Below are positions 15,077 through 23,648 of a stretch of DNA of 50,117 nucleotides, one piece after another. The DNA comes from Candidatus Methylomirabilota bacterium (lineage in GTDB: Bacteria; Methylomirabilota; Methylomirabilia; Rokubacteriales; CSP1-6). How positions within the stretch are numbered: position 1 is the first letter of the stretch; each line of letters begins with the position of its first letter. Position numbers and translations under genes: made by a program. The notes under the pieces are model-generated. The model saw only the letters and a list, made by a program, of their open reading frames with translations. It ran no database searches and was not told the origin of the DNA. Location: NCBI GenBank assembly GCA_036002485.1, contig DASYTI010000057.1, positions 1 to 50,117 on the forward strand, given 5' to 3'.

Positions 15077-15664
15077 CTACCGCAGGGTCAGATCCCGGGC
15101 GATCCGGCGCGTGTAGATGATGCGCTGGACGGCCGTGACATTGGTGAGGACGGCGAGCAGCACCATGATGGGCGTGAGCACGAGGAAGGTGGCGCCCGCG
15201 ATCAGGGCGATGAGCCGCTCGGGGCGCTCCATGATGCCGACCTCGCAGCGGAGGCCGATGGACTGGGCCCGCGCCTTCGTATAGCTGACCATGAAGGTGC
15301 CGGCGAGGGTGGCCATGGTGGCGATCGCGCCCGTGGTGTCGCCGCGCGTCTCGTAGTAGACGAGGATGCCCAGGAGCACGGCCAGGTCCGAGTAGCGGTC
15401 CACCACCGAATCCAGAAAGGCGCCATAGTCGCTGTCGGAGCCCGCGAGCCGCGCCACCGCACCGTCGAAGAAGTCGAAGAGCCCGGCCACGGCAAGAAGG
15501 ACGGCACCCCAGCGCAGCCGGCCGGCGGAAAAGACATAGGCGGCGGCGATGCTCACGCCCAGACCCGCTACCGTCAGGTGGTTGGGCCGGAGGCGCGCCC
15601 GGAAGAGGAGCCTGGCCACGGGATCGAAGAGTCGGTGGAGCGGAGCCTTGTAGTGCCCTAGCAC
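15077..15664 (-). CDS. CDP-alcohol phosphatidyltransferase
   Basis: A 195-residue membrane protein. The full family motif D-G-x2-A-R-x8-G-x3-D-x3-D is present from DGAVARL through GAFLDSVVDRYSD. These enzymes transfer an alcohol (glycerol phosphate, inositol, serine) onto CDP-diacylglycerol in the inner membrane. Similarity in layout to archaetidylinositol/phosphatidylinositol phosphate synthases is suggestive, but the acceptor is not identified. The GTG start at 15664 overlaps the glnD stop by 7 bases. A longer frame upstream exists only as a shadow of glnD and is rejected. Confidence 0.85.
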   Translation of the reverse strand: MLGHYKAPLHRLFDPVARLLFRARLRPNHLTVAGLGVSIAAAYVFSAGRLRWGAVLLAVAGLFDFFDGAVARLAGSDSDYGAFLDSVVDRYSDLAVLLGILVYYETRGDTTGAIATMATLAGTFMVSYTKARAQSIGLRCEVGIMERPERLIALIAGATFLVLTPIMVLLAVLTNVTAVQRIIYTRRIARDLTLR

Positions 15665-18363
15665 GGCTTCAGCAAGGCGTCTTCGAGCGCCCCTCGTATC
15701 CGGGCCATCTCGTCGGAGTCCTCGATGCGCCGGCCCCGCCGGTCCACCACGTAGAAGGTGTCGAAGGCGTGGTCGATATCGGTGGCGATGCGCGCGCTCG
15801 CGATGCTGAGGCCGAGCTTCGACAGGGTGAGGGTGATGAGGTAGAGAAGCCCGACGCGGTCGGGGCACTTGACCTCGACCACCGTATGCGTGTCCGAGAG
15901 GTGATTGTCCACGGAGACCTTGGGCGGGCCGGGCACGGCGACCTCCCCCGCTCTCATACTCTTTCGCGCGGCGAAGAGCGCCTCGATGGGCTGCTCGCCC
16001 AGCACCCCGCGGCGGAGGGATTCGAGGGTACGCCGCCAGCGGGCCTCCTCGGTCACCGCCTCGCCGAAGGGATCATTGACCTGGAAGGTATCGATGGCGA
16101 TGCCGTCGGCGCGCGTGTGGATCTGCGCCGAGAGGATGTTGATGCCGTGGGCGGCCAGGCTGCCCGCGATGAGCGAGAACAGGCCCGGCACGTCGCGCGT
16201 CACGATCACGAGGTCGGAGGAGCCGAGATCGTGGTGATGGAAGAGCTCCGTGGCCACGGGATCTTCCTCCAGGCGCTCGATCAGCCGCAGGTGCGCGGCC
16301 ATCCGCGCGGGCGCCGTGGTGGCGAGGTATCGCTCGGACACCATGGCCAGGTGGCCCGGGACGGCGCGCCGGAGGGCGGGATCGGTGAGCTCGGCCGCCA
16401 CGCGCTGGGTGGCCTCGTCACGCGTCACGCTTTCCGGATGGCCTCCCGTCAGCCGTCGGAGCGCGCCCGAATAGAGCTCCCAGAGGACCTGGGCCTGCCA
16501 GCCCGTCATGACGCCGGGGCCGACGGCCCGCATGTCGGCGAAGGTGAGCAGGTAGAGCATGCGCAGACGCTCCGGGCTCCCGCACATCTCGGCCAGGGCC
16601 TCCACGGTCTTCGGATCATTGACGTCCCGCCGCTGCGCGATGTGCGAGAGGGCCACGTGCTGGGCCACGAGGAAAACCACGTGGCCGGCCGCCTCCCCCG
16701 CGAGTCCGAGTCGCGCCGTCAGCTCCTCGGCGAGGGGGATGCCCTTGGCCACGTGCCCGTGTCCCTTGCCCTTGCCGATATCGTGCAGGAGCATGCCCAG
16801 CATCAGGAGGTCCGGGCGCTCGACCTCGTTGAGCACCTGCGCGATGCCCTGGGCCTCGGCGGAGGCGCCCGGGGCCAGCGCCTCGAGGCTCTCCACGGCG
16901 ATGAGGGAGTGCTGGTCGGCCGTGAACTTGTGGTACACGTCGTACTGCACGAGGCAGGTGAGGGCCCCGAACTCCGGCAGGTAGCGCCCAAGAAAGCCCA
17001 CGTGGTGCATGTTCCGGAGGGTGGGGGCCACCCGCCCCCAGCTCCGACAGATGTCGAGGAAGAGATCTCGGACCTCGGGCGACCGGCGGAAGCGGTCATC
17101 CACGAGATCGAGGGCTTCCTCCACAGCCCGCTCCGCCTCCACGCCGAGCTCGAGCCCCAGCCGGTGCGAGTGCCAGTAGAGCTTCATGAGCCGCGCTGGA
17201 TCCTCGCGCAGGTCGCGACCGTCGGGGTGGACGAGGTGGATGCGCTCGTTCATGACGTAGAGCCCGTCGGCGAGCGCCTCTTGCCGCAAGCGCCGCTGCA
17301 CCGTGCTCCGGCGCGAGAGCGTCTCCTGGCAGCGCAAGATGAGCTGGCTCGACACCCGGTGGACCACGCGCGCGTGGAGATAGTAGTCGCGCATGAACTT
17401 CTCGACGGCGAGGGAATTCTCGTCGCTGGTGTAGCCGAAATGCGCGGCGATTTCCGGCTGAATGTCTCGCGCGAGCACGTCGTTCTTGTGGCCGGAGAGG
17501 AAGTGGAGCTCGTTCCGCACTCTCCACAGGAAGGTCAGGGCCTCGTCGGTCTGCCGCTGCTCGCGCTCGGTGATCATCCCCTTCTCGAGAAGATCACGGA
17601 GGGTGCGCGTGCCGAACTTCGTGGAGGCCAGCCACATGGCGGTGTGGAGGTCACGCAGGCCCCCCGCGGACTCCTTGACATTGGGCTCGCCCATGTAGGG
17701 CGAGCCCCCGAACTTGCGATAGCGCTGGTCGCGCTCGGCAAGCGCCGTCTCCAGGAACTGCCCGAAGTCTTTCCGGTAGACATTGGCCGAGAGCACCTTG
17801 CGGAAGCGCTGGAAGAGCCGCCGGTCGCCCACGAGATACCGCGCCTCCTGCATGGAGGTGCGCGAGGGGAAATCGGTGGTGGCCATGGCCACGCAATCGG
17901 GCAGGCTGCGCACCGAGTGCCCGACGGTGAGACCCAGATCCCAGAGCGTGTAGAGGAGGCCCTGGGTGGCGCGCTGCACGAATGGTCCCATCTCGCCGTC
18001 ATAGATGACCATGAGGTCGAGATCGGAGAGCGGGCCCAGCTCGCCGCGCCCATAGCCGCCGAGGGCCACCAGGACGAGCGGAGCCGGCGCGATGCCATCT
18101 CGCTTGCGGTCGTCCACGGCCAGGCGGAAGAGCGTGGAGAGAAACCCATCCATGAAGGCGGCATAGGCCTGCACCGAGTGCTGCCCCGAGGCGCCCCCCA
18201 GGTGGGCCGCCTTGAGGAAGTCGACATTGGAGGTCAGATGCTGGCGGAGGAGCTCGAGTCGGAGTCGCCGCTTCCGTTCGGCGCGCTCGGTGGCCGACCC
18301 CTCGAAGCCCCGCTCCGCCTGCGCCTCCACGCGCTTCACCTGGCGGAATAGGTCCGTGGACAT
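15658..18363 (-). CDS. glnD: GlnD, PII uridylyltransferase/uridylyl-removing enzyme
   Basis: A 901-residue bifunctional nitrogen sensor. Domain order is nucleotidyltransferase with GGYGRGELGPLSDLDL, linker, HD domain with LMLGMLLHDIGKGKGHGH, then two C-terminal ACT domains (near VTRDVPGLFSLIAG and VKCPDRVGLLYLIT) that bind glutamine. It adds UMP to PII when glutamine is low and removes it when glutamine is high. ATG 18363 is chosen because a promoter with consensus -35 and a -10 ending six bases before it fits a leaderless mRNA; GTG 18411 or ATG 18375 would give a slightly longer form. It heads the operon glnD, phosphatidyltransferase, slt, RDD. Confidence 0.92.
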   Translation of the reverse strand: MSTDLFRQVKRVEAQAERGFEGSATERAERKRRLRLELLRQHLTSNVDFLKAAHLGGASGQHSVQAYAAFMDGFLSTLFRLAVDDRKRDGIAPAPLVLVALGGYGRGELGPLSDLDLMVIYDGEMGPFVQRATQGLLYTLWDLGLTVGHSVRSLPDCVAMATTDFPSRTSMQEARYLVGDRRLFQRFRKVLSANVYRKDFGQFLETALAERDQRYRKFGGSPYMGEPNVKESAGGLRDLHTAMWLASTKFGTRTLRDLLEKGMITEREQRQTDEALTFLWRVRNELHFLSGHKNDVLARDIQPEIAAHFGYTSDENSLAVEKFMRDYYLHARVVHRVSSQLILRCQETLSRRSTVQRRLRQEALADGLYVMNERIHLVHPDGRDLREDPARLMKLYWHSHRLGLELGVEAERAVEEALDLVDDRFRRSPEVRDLFLDICRSWGRVAPTLRNMHHVGFLGRYLPEFGALTCLVQYDVYHKFTADQHSLIAVESLEALAPGASAEAQGIAQVLNEVERPDLLMLGMLLHDIGKGKGHGHVAKGIPLAEELTARLGLAGEAAGHVVFLVAQHVALSHIAQRRDVNDPKTVEALAEMCGSPERLRMLYLLTFADMRAVGPGVMTGWQAQVLWELYSGALRRLTGGHPESVTRDEATQRVAAELTDPALRRAVPGHLAMVSERYLATTAPARMAAHLRLIERLEEDPVATELFHHHDLGSSDLVIVTRDVPGLFSLIAGSLAAHGINILSAQIHTRADGIAIDTFQVNDPFGEAVTEEARWRRTLESLRRGVLGEQPIEALFAARKSMRAGEVAVPGPPKVSVDNHLSDTHTVVEVKCPDRVGLLYLITLTLSKLGLSIASARIATDIDHAFDTFYVVDRRGRRIEDSDEMARIRGALEDALLKPC

Positions 18364-18369
18364 GACGAA

Positions 18370-18398
18370 ACGGTACATGCCGTGGTCAGGGATGTCAA
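18370..18398 (-). promoter_or_regulatory. Promoter for glnD giving a leaderless start
   Basis: On the minus strand TTGACA (18398-18393), a 17-base spacer, and TACCGT (18375-18370). The ATG at 18363 follows after six bases, so the predicted transcription start coincides with the start codon. The -35 box is a perfect match and the -10 a modest one. Confidence 0.5.
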
Positions 18399-18424
18399 AT
18401 CTGGCGCGCACTTGGGCGGCGGGA

Positions 18425-18430
18425 TAGAAT
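18425..18430 (+). promoter_or_regulatory. -10 box for hisC
   Basis: TAGAAT at 18425-18430 lies eight bases before the hisC ATG (18439). No -35 match and no ribosome site are seen. This again fits a leaderless mRNA, and shows hisC and glnD sharing a very short divergent promoter region. Confidence 0.4.
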
Positions 18431-18438
18431 GTCCCACC

Positions 18439-19536
18439 ATGAGGCGGATATGGAGAAGAGCGCTCGAGTCAGTGACTCCATATGAGGCAGGCAAGTCTCT
18501 CGAGGCTCTCTCGGAGGAGCTCGGGCTGCCGGCCATCGTACGGCTCTCAGCCAATGAGAATCCGCTCGGTCCCTCTCCCAAGGTAATCGAGGCGTTGCGG
18601 CAAGAGGCTGCCCGAGCCCACCTCTACCCTGACGGCGGCTCGACTCGGCTGCGAGAGGCCCTGGGCTCCTGGCTCGGTGTGCCCCCCGAATGGCTGATGG
18701 TGGGCAATGGCGGTGACGAGCTCCTCGGGCTGATCGCGCGCGCGGCCTTCGAGCCCGGGGACGAGATCCTCATGACAAAGCCAGCCTTCGAGCCCTATGG
18801 CATCGAGACGCTGCTGGCCGGCGCCATTCCGGTCGAAGTGCCGCTGCGCGGCTATGACACCGATCTCGACGCCATGCTCGCGCGTGTGGGGCCCAGGACC
18901 AAGGCCATCTTCCTCTGCACCCCGCACAATCCGGCGACCACGATCATCCAGAAGGGGACGCTCGACCGCTTCCTGCAGGCCCTGGGCGAAGACAGCCCGC
19001 TCGTGATTCTCGACGAGGCGTACAGGGATTTCTCCGATGACCCGGAGACTCCGGACGGGGTGGCGCTCGCGCGGCGGTTGCCCCGGCTCATCGCGCTCCG
19101 TACCTTCTCCAAGATCGCGGCGCTTGCCGGGCTGCGCGTCGGCTATGTCGTGGGGTCGCCCGACACCATGGGCTGGCTCAACCGCGTGCGCGCGCCCTAC
19201 AATGTCAACCGCTTCGCCCAGGTGGCCGCGGTGGCCGCCCTCGAGGACCGCGCCCATCTCGAGCGCACGCGCGCCCTGGTCCTGGCGGAGCGGCCGCGCC
19301 TCCTTGCGGAGTTCGCCCGGCGCGACTGTCCCGCGCCGCCCTCGCAAGCGAACTTTCTCCTGCCCAACGTCGGGAGACAGTCACGGGCGCTCGCCGCGGC
19401 ATTGCTCAAAGCGGGGATCCTGGTGCGGGACGGCACCGCCGTGGGCTTTCCGGGGCACCTCCGGGTCACGATCGGGCGACCCGACGTCAATGCACGCCTT
19501 CTAGAGATCTGGGACCAGACGCTGGCAGGCGACTGA
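18439..19536 (+). CDS. hisC: Histidinol-phosphate aminotransferase
   Basis: A 365-residue fold-type I PLP aminotransferase. The Schiff-base lysine is K225 in TFSKIAALAGLRVGY. Also visible are SANENPLGPSP near residue 37, TPHNPATT (N164) and LDEAYRDF (D192, Y195), the HisC pattern. It converts imidazole-acetol phosphate and glutamate to histidinol phosphate. The length matches the family. It is not next to other his genes, so it could also serve aromatic amino acids, as some scattered HisC paralogues do. A longer upstream start would overlap glnD and its promoter. Confidence 0.9.
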   Translation: MRRIWRRALESVTPYEAGKSLEALSEELGLPAIVRLSANENPLGPSPKVIEALRQEAARAHLYPDGGSTRLREALGSWLGVPPEWLMVGNGGDELLGLIARAAFEPGDEILMTKPAFEPYGIETLLAGAIPVEVPLRGYDTDLDAMLARVGPRTKAIFLCTPHNPATTIIQKGTLDRFLQALGEDSPLVILDEAYRDFSDDPETPDGVALARRLPRLIALRTFSKIAALAGLRVGYVVGSPDTMGWLNRVRAPYNVNRFAQVAAVAALEDRAHLERTRALVLAERPRLLAEFARRDCPAPPSQANFLLPNVGRQSRALAAALLKAGILVRDGTAVGFPGHLRVTIGRPDVNARLLEIWDQTLAGD

Positions 19537-19574
19537 AAGAGGCCCATCTGCTTCGTTGGCGAGCGCCGCGGCGC

Positions 19575-19637
19575 CCCTCAACGTACGTGGGATTTCGAGC
19601 TGAGGGGTGAAGCCACGAGGCGAGGGCTGAGCGAGAA
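19575..19637. repeat. Truncated copy of the 215-bp palindrome
   Basis: CCCCTCAACGTAC (centre of the palindrome) is followed by TTTCGAGCTGAGG and GAGGCGAGGGCTGAG, the right arm of copies A and B. The left arm is missing. It lies in the 189-base gap between hisC and the cNMP-binding gene; nothing else is seen in that gap. Confidence 0.7.
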
Positions 19638-19725
19638 TTACGCTTCGGGGGCCGCGGCGCTCGCCGCCTCGCATCTGGACCTTTTTGAGCCGCCTGCGAG
19701 TTTTTCGGGGACTGCTAAACCTGGA

Positions 19726-20235
19726 TTAGGTGTTCTCCGCCTGCTCGAGCATCCTGATCCGCTTCGAGAGGGTGACAAGAAGCTTGTAGGTCAGATCGGG
19801 CACGTCGCGCAGCAGGACCTGAAAGTTCTTCCGGTCTATGACGAGCACCCGCAGCGGAGTGGCCGCGCGCACGGTGACCGAGCGCGGGCCGCCATCGAGC
19901 AGGCTCATCTCCCCGAAGAAGTCGCCGGGCTTGAGGAAGTTCCTCCTCTTGCCCGGCTTCTCGACCGCGGCGGTGCCGTCGACGAGCACGAAGAACTCGT
20001 CGCCCGGCTGTCCGGCCCGCGTCAGCGAGGTGCCCGTCGGCACCTCGACCACGCGCGAGATGTCGGAGACCGAGCGGAGCTGCTTCTGGCTGCAGTCGGC
20101 GAAGAGCGGTACCTCCTCCAGATGGGCGACCTTCTCGTCGCGACTCATGCGGGGTCCGGCGGGCTCGGCCCGGCGGAGCGCGTCCTTGAGATCCTGCGGG
20201 ATGGAGCCGTCGAGGATGCGACTGATCAATTCCAT
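19726..20235 (-). CDS. Cyclic-nucleotide-binding domain protein (no output domain)
   Basis: A 169-residue protein whose C-terminal two-thirds is one CRP-type cNMP-binding beta-barrel. The phosphate-binding cassette is seen as FFGEMSLLDGGPRSVTVRA. The N-terminal 35 residues are helical and charged. There is no helix-turn-helix, membrane segment or enzyme domain, so it may act by binding a partner, for example its neighbour. Residues around the cassette are close to consensus (GE and R), so cAMP or cGMP binding is possible but unproven. The upstream coiled-coil membrane gene ends 24 bases before it. Confidence 0.8.
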   Translation of the reverse strand: MELISRILDGSIPQDLKDALRRAEPAGPRMSRDEKVAHLEEVPLFADCSQKQLRSVSDISRVVEVPTGTSLTRAGQPGDEFFVLVDGTAAVEKPGKRRNFLKPGDFFGEMSLLDGGPRSVTVRAATPLRVLVIDRKNFQVLLRDVPDLTYKLLVTLSKRIRMLEQAENT

Positions 20236-20259
20236 GCGATCTCCTCGGGCGTCGGAGCG

Positions 20260-20595
20260 CTAGCGCCGAGGCGCCGTCCGTCCGCCCTTCTTGTCATCTG
20301 CCTGCTTGGCCTGACTTTCGGCTTTGAGCGCGCGCAGCTCCCGCTCGAGCCGCGCGATGCGCTCCTGGCCGAGGGCGGCCTGCATGCGTAGATCTTCCGC
20401 CTCCCGATAGACGCGCGTCAGCTCTCGCTGGAGACGGGCCGCCTCCCGCCGATTGTCCGACCACTTGACCCACAGCACGGCGGAGAGCACGACCAGGGTG
20501 AAGCAGGCGGCGATGAGAAACCATGGCCGACGCGGCGGCCGGTGGCGCTCCCGATGATCGGCCTGCTCATCGTCTGGGGCGTCTCCCCTGCGCAT
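20260..20595 (-). CDS. Small membrane protein with coiled coil
   Basis: A 111-residue protein not recognised as a named family. The N-terminus (1-25) is hydrophilic with many Arg, His and Asp. One membrane helix follows (WFLIAACFTLVVLSAVLWV, about 26-45), then a long heptad-rich helix (about 50-95) and a basic tail. The likely topology puts the coiled coil outside the cytoplasm. The FtsB/FtsL-like layout is common and not diagnostic. It is upstream of, and co-directional with, the cNMP-binding protein. ATG 20595 is chosen because longer starts run into the palindromic repeat. Confidence 0.6.
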   Translation of the reverse strand: MRRGDAPDDEQADHRERHRPPRRPWFLIAACFTLVVLSAVLWVKWSDNRREAARLQRELTRVYREAEDLRMQAALGQERIARLERELRALKAESQAKQADDKKGGRTAPRR

Positions 20596-20639
20596 GTGGT
20601 CCGAGCGTAGCACCGCAGGGTCACTGCCCGCCAGAATTT

Positions 20640-20854
20640 GGTACTGGGCCAAGTTGCTTCGCCATACTAACTCAGCCCTCGCCTCGCAGCTGCGCTGCTC
20701 AGCTCGAACGGCCACGTTCTCGGTCGCCCGCGACGCTCAACGTACATACAGGTACGTAGGCAAAGCTGGCTCCCTCGGGCGTGGCCGTTCGAGCTGAGGT
20801 CGCTAGCCCGAGGCGAGGGCTGAGTTGATCTGGCTCGCAACTTGGCCCAGTACC
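20640..20854. repeat. 215-bp near-perfect palindrome, copy B
   Basis: The outer arms GGTACTGGGCC (20640-20650) and GGCCCAGTACC (20844-20854) enclose a long inverted repeat centred on ACGTAC-six bases-GTACGT. The arm block AGCTCGAACGGCCACG pairs with CGTGGCCGTTCGAGCT. Compared with copy A, several base changes are matched on the opposite arm. The 323-base gap 20596-20918 holds this repeat and a -10 box; no further gene is seen. Confidence 0.85.
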
Positions 20855-20905
20855 CAGAATGTCGTAGCCTCGCGGGTCGCCCCGAGGTTGGCGCCCGGAC
20901 TTTGC

Positions 20906-20911
20906 TAGAGT
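20906..20911 (+). promoter_or_regulatory. -10 box for the P1 peptidase gene
   Basis: TAGAGT at 20906-20911 lies seven bases before GTG 20919, without a ribosome site between. It covers the alternative GTG at 20910, which argues for 20919 as the start and for a leaderless mRNA. Confidence 0.35.
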
Positions 20912-20918
20912 GGCAAGC

Positions 20919-21863
20919 GTGATTCCCGGCCTGAGCGTGGGCCATGTCACCGACAACCGCGGGCTCACCGGTTGCACCGTCATCATGCCCGACCGTCCCG
21001 CCACAGGGGCCCTCGAGATCGCGGGAAGGGCGGCCGCGGTGCACGGGCTCGAGTTTCTCGACCCGCGCCACCTCGTGCCCGCGGTGGACGCGGTGGTGCT
21101 GGCCGGCGGCAGCGCCTACGGCCTCGAGGCCATCTGGGGCGTGATGCAGTGGCTGGAGGAGCGCGGGCGCGGCTTCGCGGTGTCCCGGACCGTGGTCCCG
21201 CACGTGGCGGGGGCCATCATCTTCGATCTCTCGGTGGGCGACCATCGCGCGAGGCCCGACCGGGCCATGGGCTATGCCGCCGCCGCCGCGTCCATCGCGA
21301 GCCCCATCGCCGAGGGCAGCGTGGGCGCGGGCACGGGTGCCACCGTGGGCAAGCTCTACGGTATCGAGCGGGCCATGCGGGGCGGACTGGGCGTGGCCAG
21401 CGTGGAGCGGAATGGAATCGTCACGGCCGCGCTCATGGTCGTCAATGCCGCCGGAGATGTGCGCGACCCCGCGACGGGGCGGCTCCTGGCCGGCGCCCGC
21501 GACGCTCCCGATGGCCGGCAGCTCGTGGACACGGCGGCCGCGCTGGCCGCGGGGGCACCGCCGCCGCGCTTCCGCCCCACCCATACCACCATCGGCGTGG
21601 TCGCGACCGGGGCCCGCCTCGACAAGGCGGAAGCGGCGCGCGTGGCGCGCCTCGGGCTCGAAGGGTTCGGGCGCGCGCTGTCGCCGCCGCACCTCGACAC
21701 GGACGGTGACTGCCTCTTCTGCCTCTCGATGGGCGCACAGCCGGCGGACCCGACGGCCGTGGGCGCCGCCGCCGCCGCCGCCGTGGCGCAGGCCATCGCG
21801 CGAGCCGTACTCTGCGCCACGGCCCTCCCCGGGCTGCCCACCGCGCGGGACCTGGCCGGCTAG
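20919..21863 (+). CDS. P1-family (DmpA-like) peptidase
   Basis: A 314-residue protein of the S58/DmpA family of self-processing aminopeptidases and N-terminal nucleophile hydrolases. Visible signatures are IPGLSVGHVTD at the N-terminus, LAGGSAYGLEA and EGSVGAGTGATVGK in the middle, and the DGDCLFCLS stretch later. Family members release N-terminal amino acids or cleave beta-peptides. The activating cleavage normally occurs before a Ser/Thr in the second half; I cannot fix it here. No signal peptide is present. It is followed by the DoxX gene in the same direction, 54 bases away. Confidence 0.85.
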   Translation: MIPGLSVGHVTDNRGLTGCTVIMPDRPATGALEIAGRAAAVHGLEFLDPRHLVPAVDAVVLAGGSAYGLEAIWGVMQWLEERGRGFAVSRTVVPHVAGAIIFDLSVGDHRARPDRAMGYAAAAASIASPIAEGSVGAGTGATVGKLYGIERAMRGGLGVASVERNGIVTAALMVVNAAGDVRDPATGRLLAGARDAPDGRQLVDTAAALAAGAPPPRFRPTHTTIGVVATGARLDKAEAARVARLGLEGFGRALSPPHLDTDGDCLFCLSMGAQPADPTAVGAAAAAAVAQAIARAVLCATALPGLPTARDLAG

Positions 21864-21917
21864 AATTCTCGCCGGGCCGCCGATGACGGGGCTGTAGTAT
21901 TTCAGCGAGAGACGATC

Positions 21918-22340
21918 TTGAGCCCCTTCGGCGCCACGATCCTCCGCGTCCTGCTGGGCGTCGTCTACATCGCCCACGCATATCACGCCTATTTCGAAGT
22001 GACGCCGGATGCCATGGTGGCCATGATCAACAAGGAGCTGGGGCTACCGGGCGCCGACGCCCTCGTCTTCTACCTGCTCGCCGCGCAGCTCCTGGGCGGG
22101 GTCATGCTCGTGCTGGGCTTGTGGACGCGCTGGGCGGCCCTCGTCAATGTCCCACCCATGCTCGTGGTCGTACTTCTCATTCAGCTCAATGACGGGTTCT
22201 TCCTCCGCGCCGCCATCACGGAGACCTCTCGCGGCAAGGCCCATGTGGTCGGCTACGAGTACGCCATGGTGGTCCTCGTCGCCACCATCGCCCAGTTCTT
22301 CCTGGGCGGGGGCACCTGGGCGCTCACCAAGGACACGTGA
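21918..22340 (+). CDS. DoxX-family membrane protein
   Basis: A 140-residue protein with four membrane helices. The N-terminal helix is RVLLGVVYIAHAYHAYF, followed by an internal helix with YLLAAQLLGGVMLVLGLWTR and a third with LVNVPPMLVVVLLIQL. This pattern is typical of DoxX/SURF4 membrane proteins, some of which are quinone-linked thiosulfate oxidoreductase subunits, while most are uncharacterised. The start codon is TTG 21918 with a weak purine-rich site upstream (GAGAG). It converges on the TRAP permease gene 6 bases away. Confidence 0.75.
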   Translation: MSPFGATILRVLLGVVYIAHAYHAYFEVTPDAMVAMINKELGLPGADALVFYLLAAQLLGGVMLVLGLWTRWAALVNVPPMLVVVLLIQLNDGFFLRAAITETSRGKAHVVGYEYAMVVLVATIAQFFLGGGTWALTKDT

Positions 22341-22346
22341 TGCGCG

Positions 22347-23648
22347 CTACTTCATGTGACGGGGGAGGATGAGGGCGAGGTCGGGCCAAGCCGTGAGCAG
22401 GATCATGAGGACGAGCATGGCGGCGAGGAACGGCATGATGCCCCGGAAGATCGTGGCGATGGGCACGTCCTTCGCGATGCCGGCGATGACGAAGACGTTC
22501 AGGGCCACGGGGGGAGCGATGAGCCCGAACTGAACCACGGCCACGATCATCACGCCGAACCAGATCGGATCGAAGCCGAGCGCCATCACCACGGGAAAGA
22601 AGATCGGGACGGTGAGCAGGATCATGGCCAGCTCGTCCATCAAGCAGCCGAGGACCAGATACACCACGATGATGATCCAGATGACCACCACGGGGCCCAC
22701 CTTCAAGGACACCAGCCAGGCGGCCAGGGCCAGCGGAGTCTGGGACAGGGCCATGAAGTAGCCGAAGAGGTCGGCCCCGATGATGATGAGGAAGATCATC
22801 GCCGTGGTGCGGACCGTCTCGTCGAGAGCGCGGAGGAGCCCGGTCCAGATCAGCGTCCGCTTGACCACGCCGAAGCAGAGCGCACCCACACATCCGAAAG
22901 CCGCCGACTCGACGGGGGTGGCCAGCCCCGCATAGAGACCCCCGATCACGATCAGGAAGAGCACCAGCACTTCCCACACGTCACGGACAGCGAGGAGGCG
23001 CTCGCGGACGGTCGCGCGCGGGCCCGGTGCCCCCAGGGCCGGATAGATCGCCGTCTCGATGGCGATGGCCACGCAGAAGAGCGCCGTCTCCACGATGCCC
23101 GGTACCACGCCAGCCAGCAAGAGCTTGCCGATGGATTGCTCGGTCATGATCCCGTAGAGGACGAAGATGATGCTCGGGGGGATCATGATGCCGAGGGTAC
23201 CGCCCGCGGCCACCGAACCCGTGGCGAGACTGTCGGCGTACTTGTAACGGCGCATCTCCGGCAGGGAAACGGTGGCCATGGTCGCCCCCGTGGCGAGCGA
23301 GGAGCCACAGATGGCCCCGAAGCCGGCGCAGCCCACCACGGTGGCCATGGCCAGCCCCCCGCGCAGATGTCCGAGCCATACATTGGCGGCCTGGAAGAGA
23401 CTCCGGCTGAGCCCGGCCTGCGAGGAGAGATAGCCCATCAGCACGAAGAGCGGGATCACCACCAGCGTGTACGACGTCGCGCGCTCGAAGGGCCCCTGAC
23501 GGATGGTGGCGAGCGCGGTGGACCAGCCGCTGATGACCACGGTGCCGAGCACCCCGGCCACAGCCATGGCCACCGCGATGGGCGTCCTGACCAGGATCAG
23601 GGCCATGAGCAGCACGAAGATCAAGGCCGTGACGGCAATGACGCTCAT
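22347..23648 (-). CDS. dctM: TRAP transporter large permease (DctM-type)
   Basis: A 433-residue polytopic inner-membrane protein with about 12 helices. Family segments include IPLFVLMGYLSSQAGLS, GSSLATGATMATVSLPEM, LGIMIPPSIIFVLYGIM and the C-terminal GLIAPPVALNVFVIAG. It forms the sodium-coupled translocation channel of a tripartite TRAP importer. It overlaps the small permease gene by 4 bases, and the binding protein follows in the conserved order P-Q-M. The substrate is probably an organic acid, judged from the adjoining ring-cleavage genes. Confidence 0.92.
   Translation of the reverse strand: MSVIAVTALIFVLLMALILVRTPIAVAMAVAGVLGTVVISGWSTALATIRQGPFERATSYTLVVIPLFVLMGYLSSQAGLSRSLFQAANVWLGHLRGGLAMATVVGCAGFGAICGSSLATGATMATVSLPEMRRYKYADSLATGSVAAGGTLGIMIPPSIIFVLYGIMTEQSIGKLLLAGVVPGIVETALFCVAIAIETAIYPALGAPGPRATVRERLLAVRDVWEVLVLFLIVIGGLYAGLATPVESAAFGCVGALCFGVVKRTLIWTGLLRALDETVRTTAMIFLIIIGADLFGYFMALSQTPLALAAWLVSLKVGPVVVIWIIIVVYLVLGCLMDELAMILLTVPIFFPVVMALGFDPIWFGVMIVAVVQFGLIAPPVALNVFVIAGIAKDVPIATIFRGIMPFLAAMLVLMILLTAWPDLALILPRHMK

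Noticed and set aside
13778-18351. Long plus-strand open frames of several hundred codons opposite slt and glnD
   Set aside because: Very high GC gives long open antisense frames; they lack motifs, start signals and plausible composition, while the minus strand shows complete known families.
18364-18411. GTG 18411 as the start of glnD
   Set aside because: It would place the consensus TTGACA and the -10 box inside the gene and leave only 27 bases to hisC; ATG 18363 fits the promoter. Not excluded.
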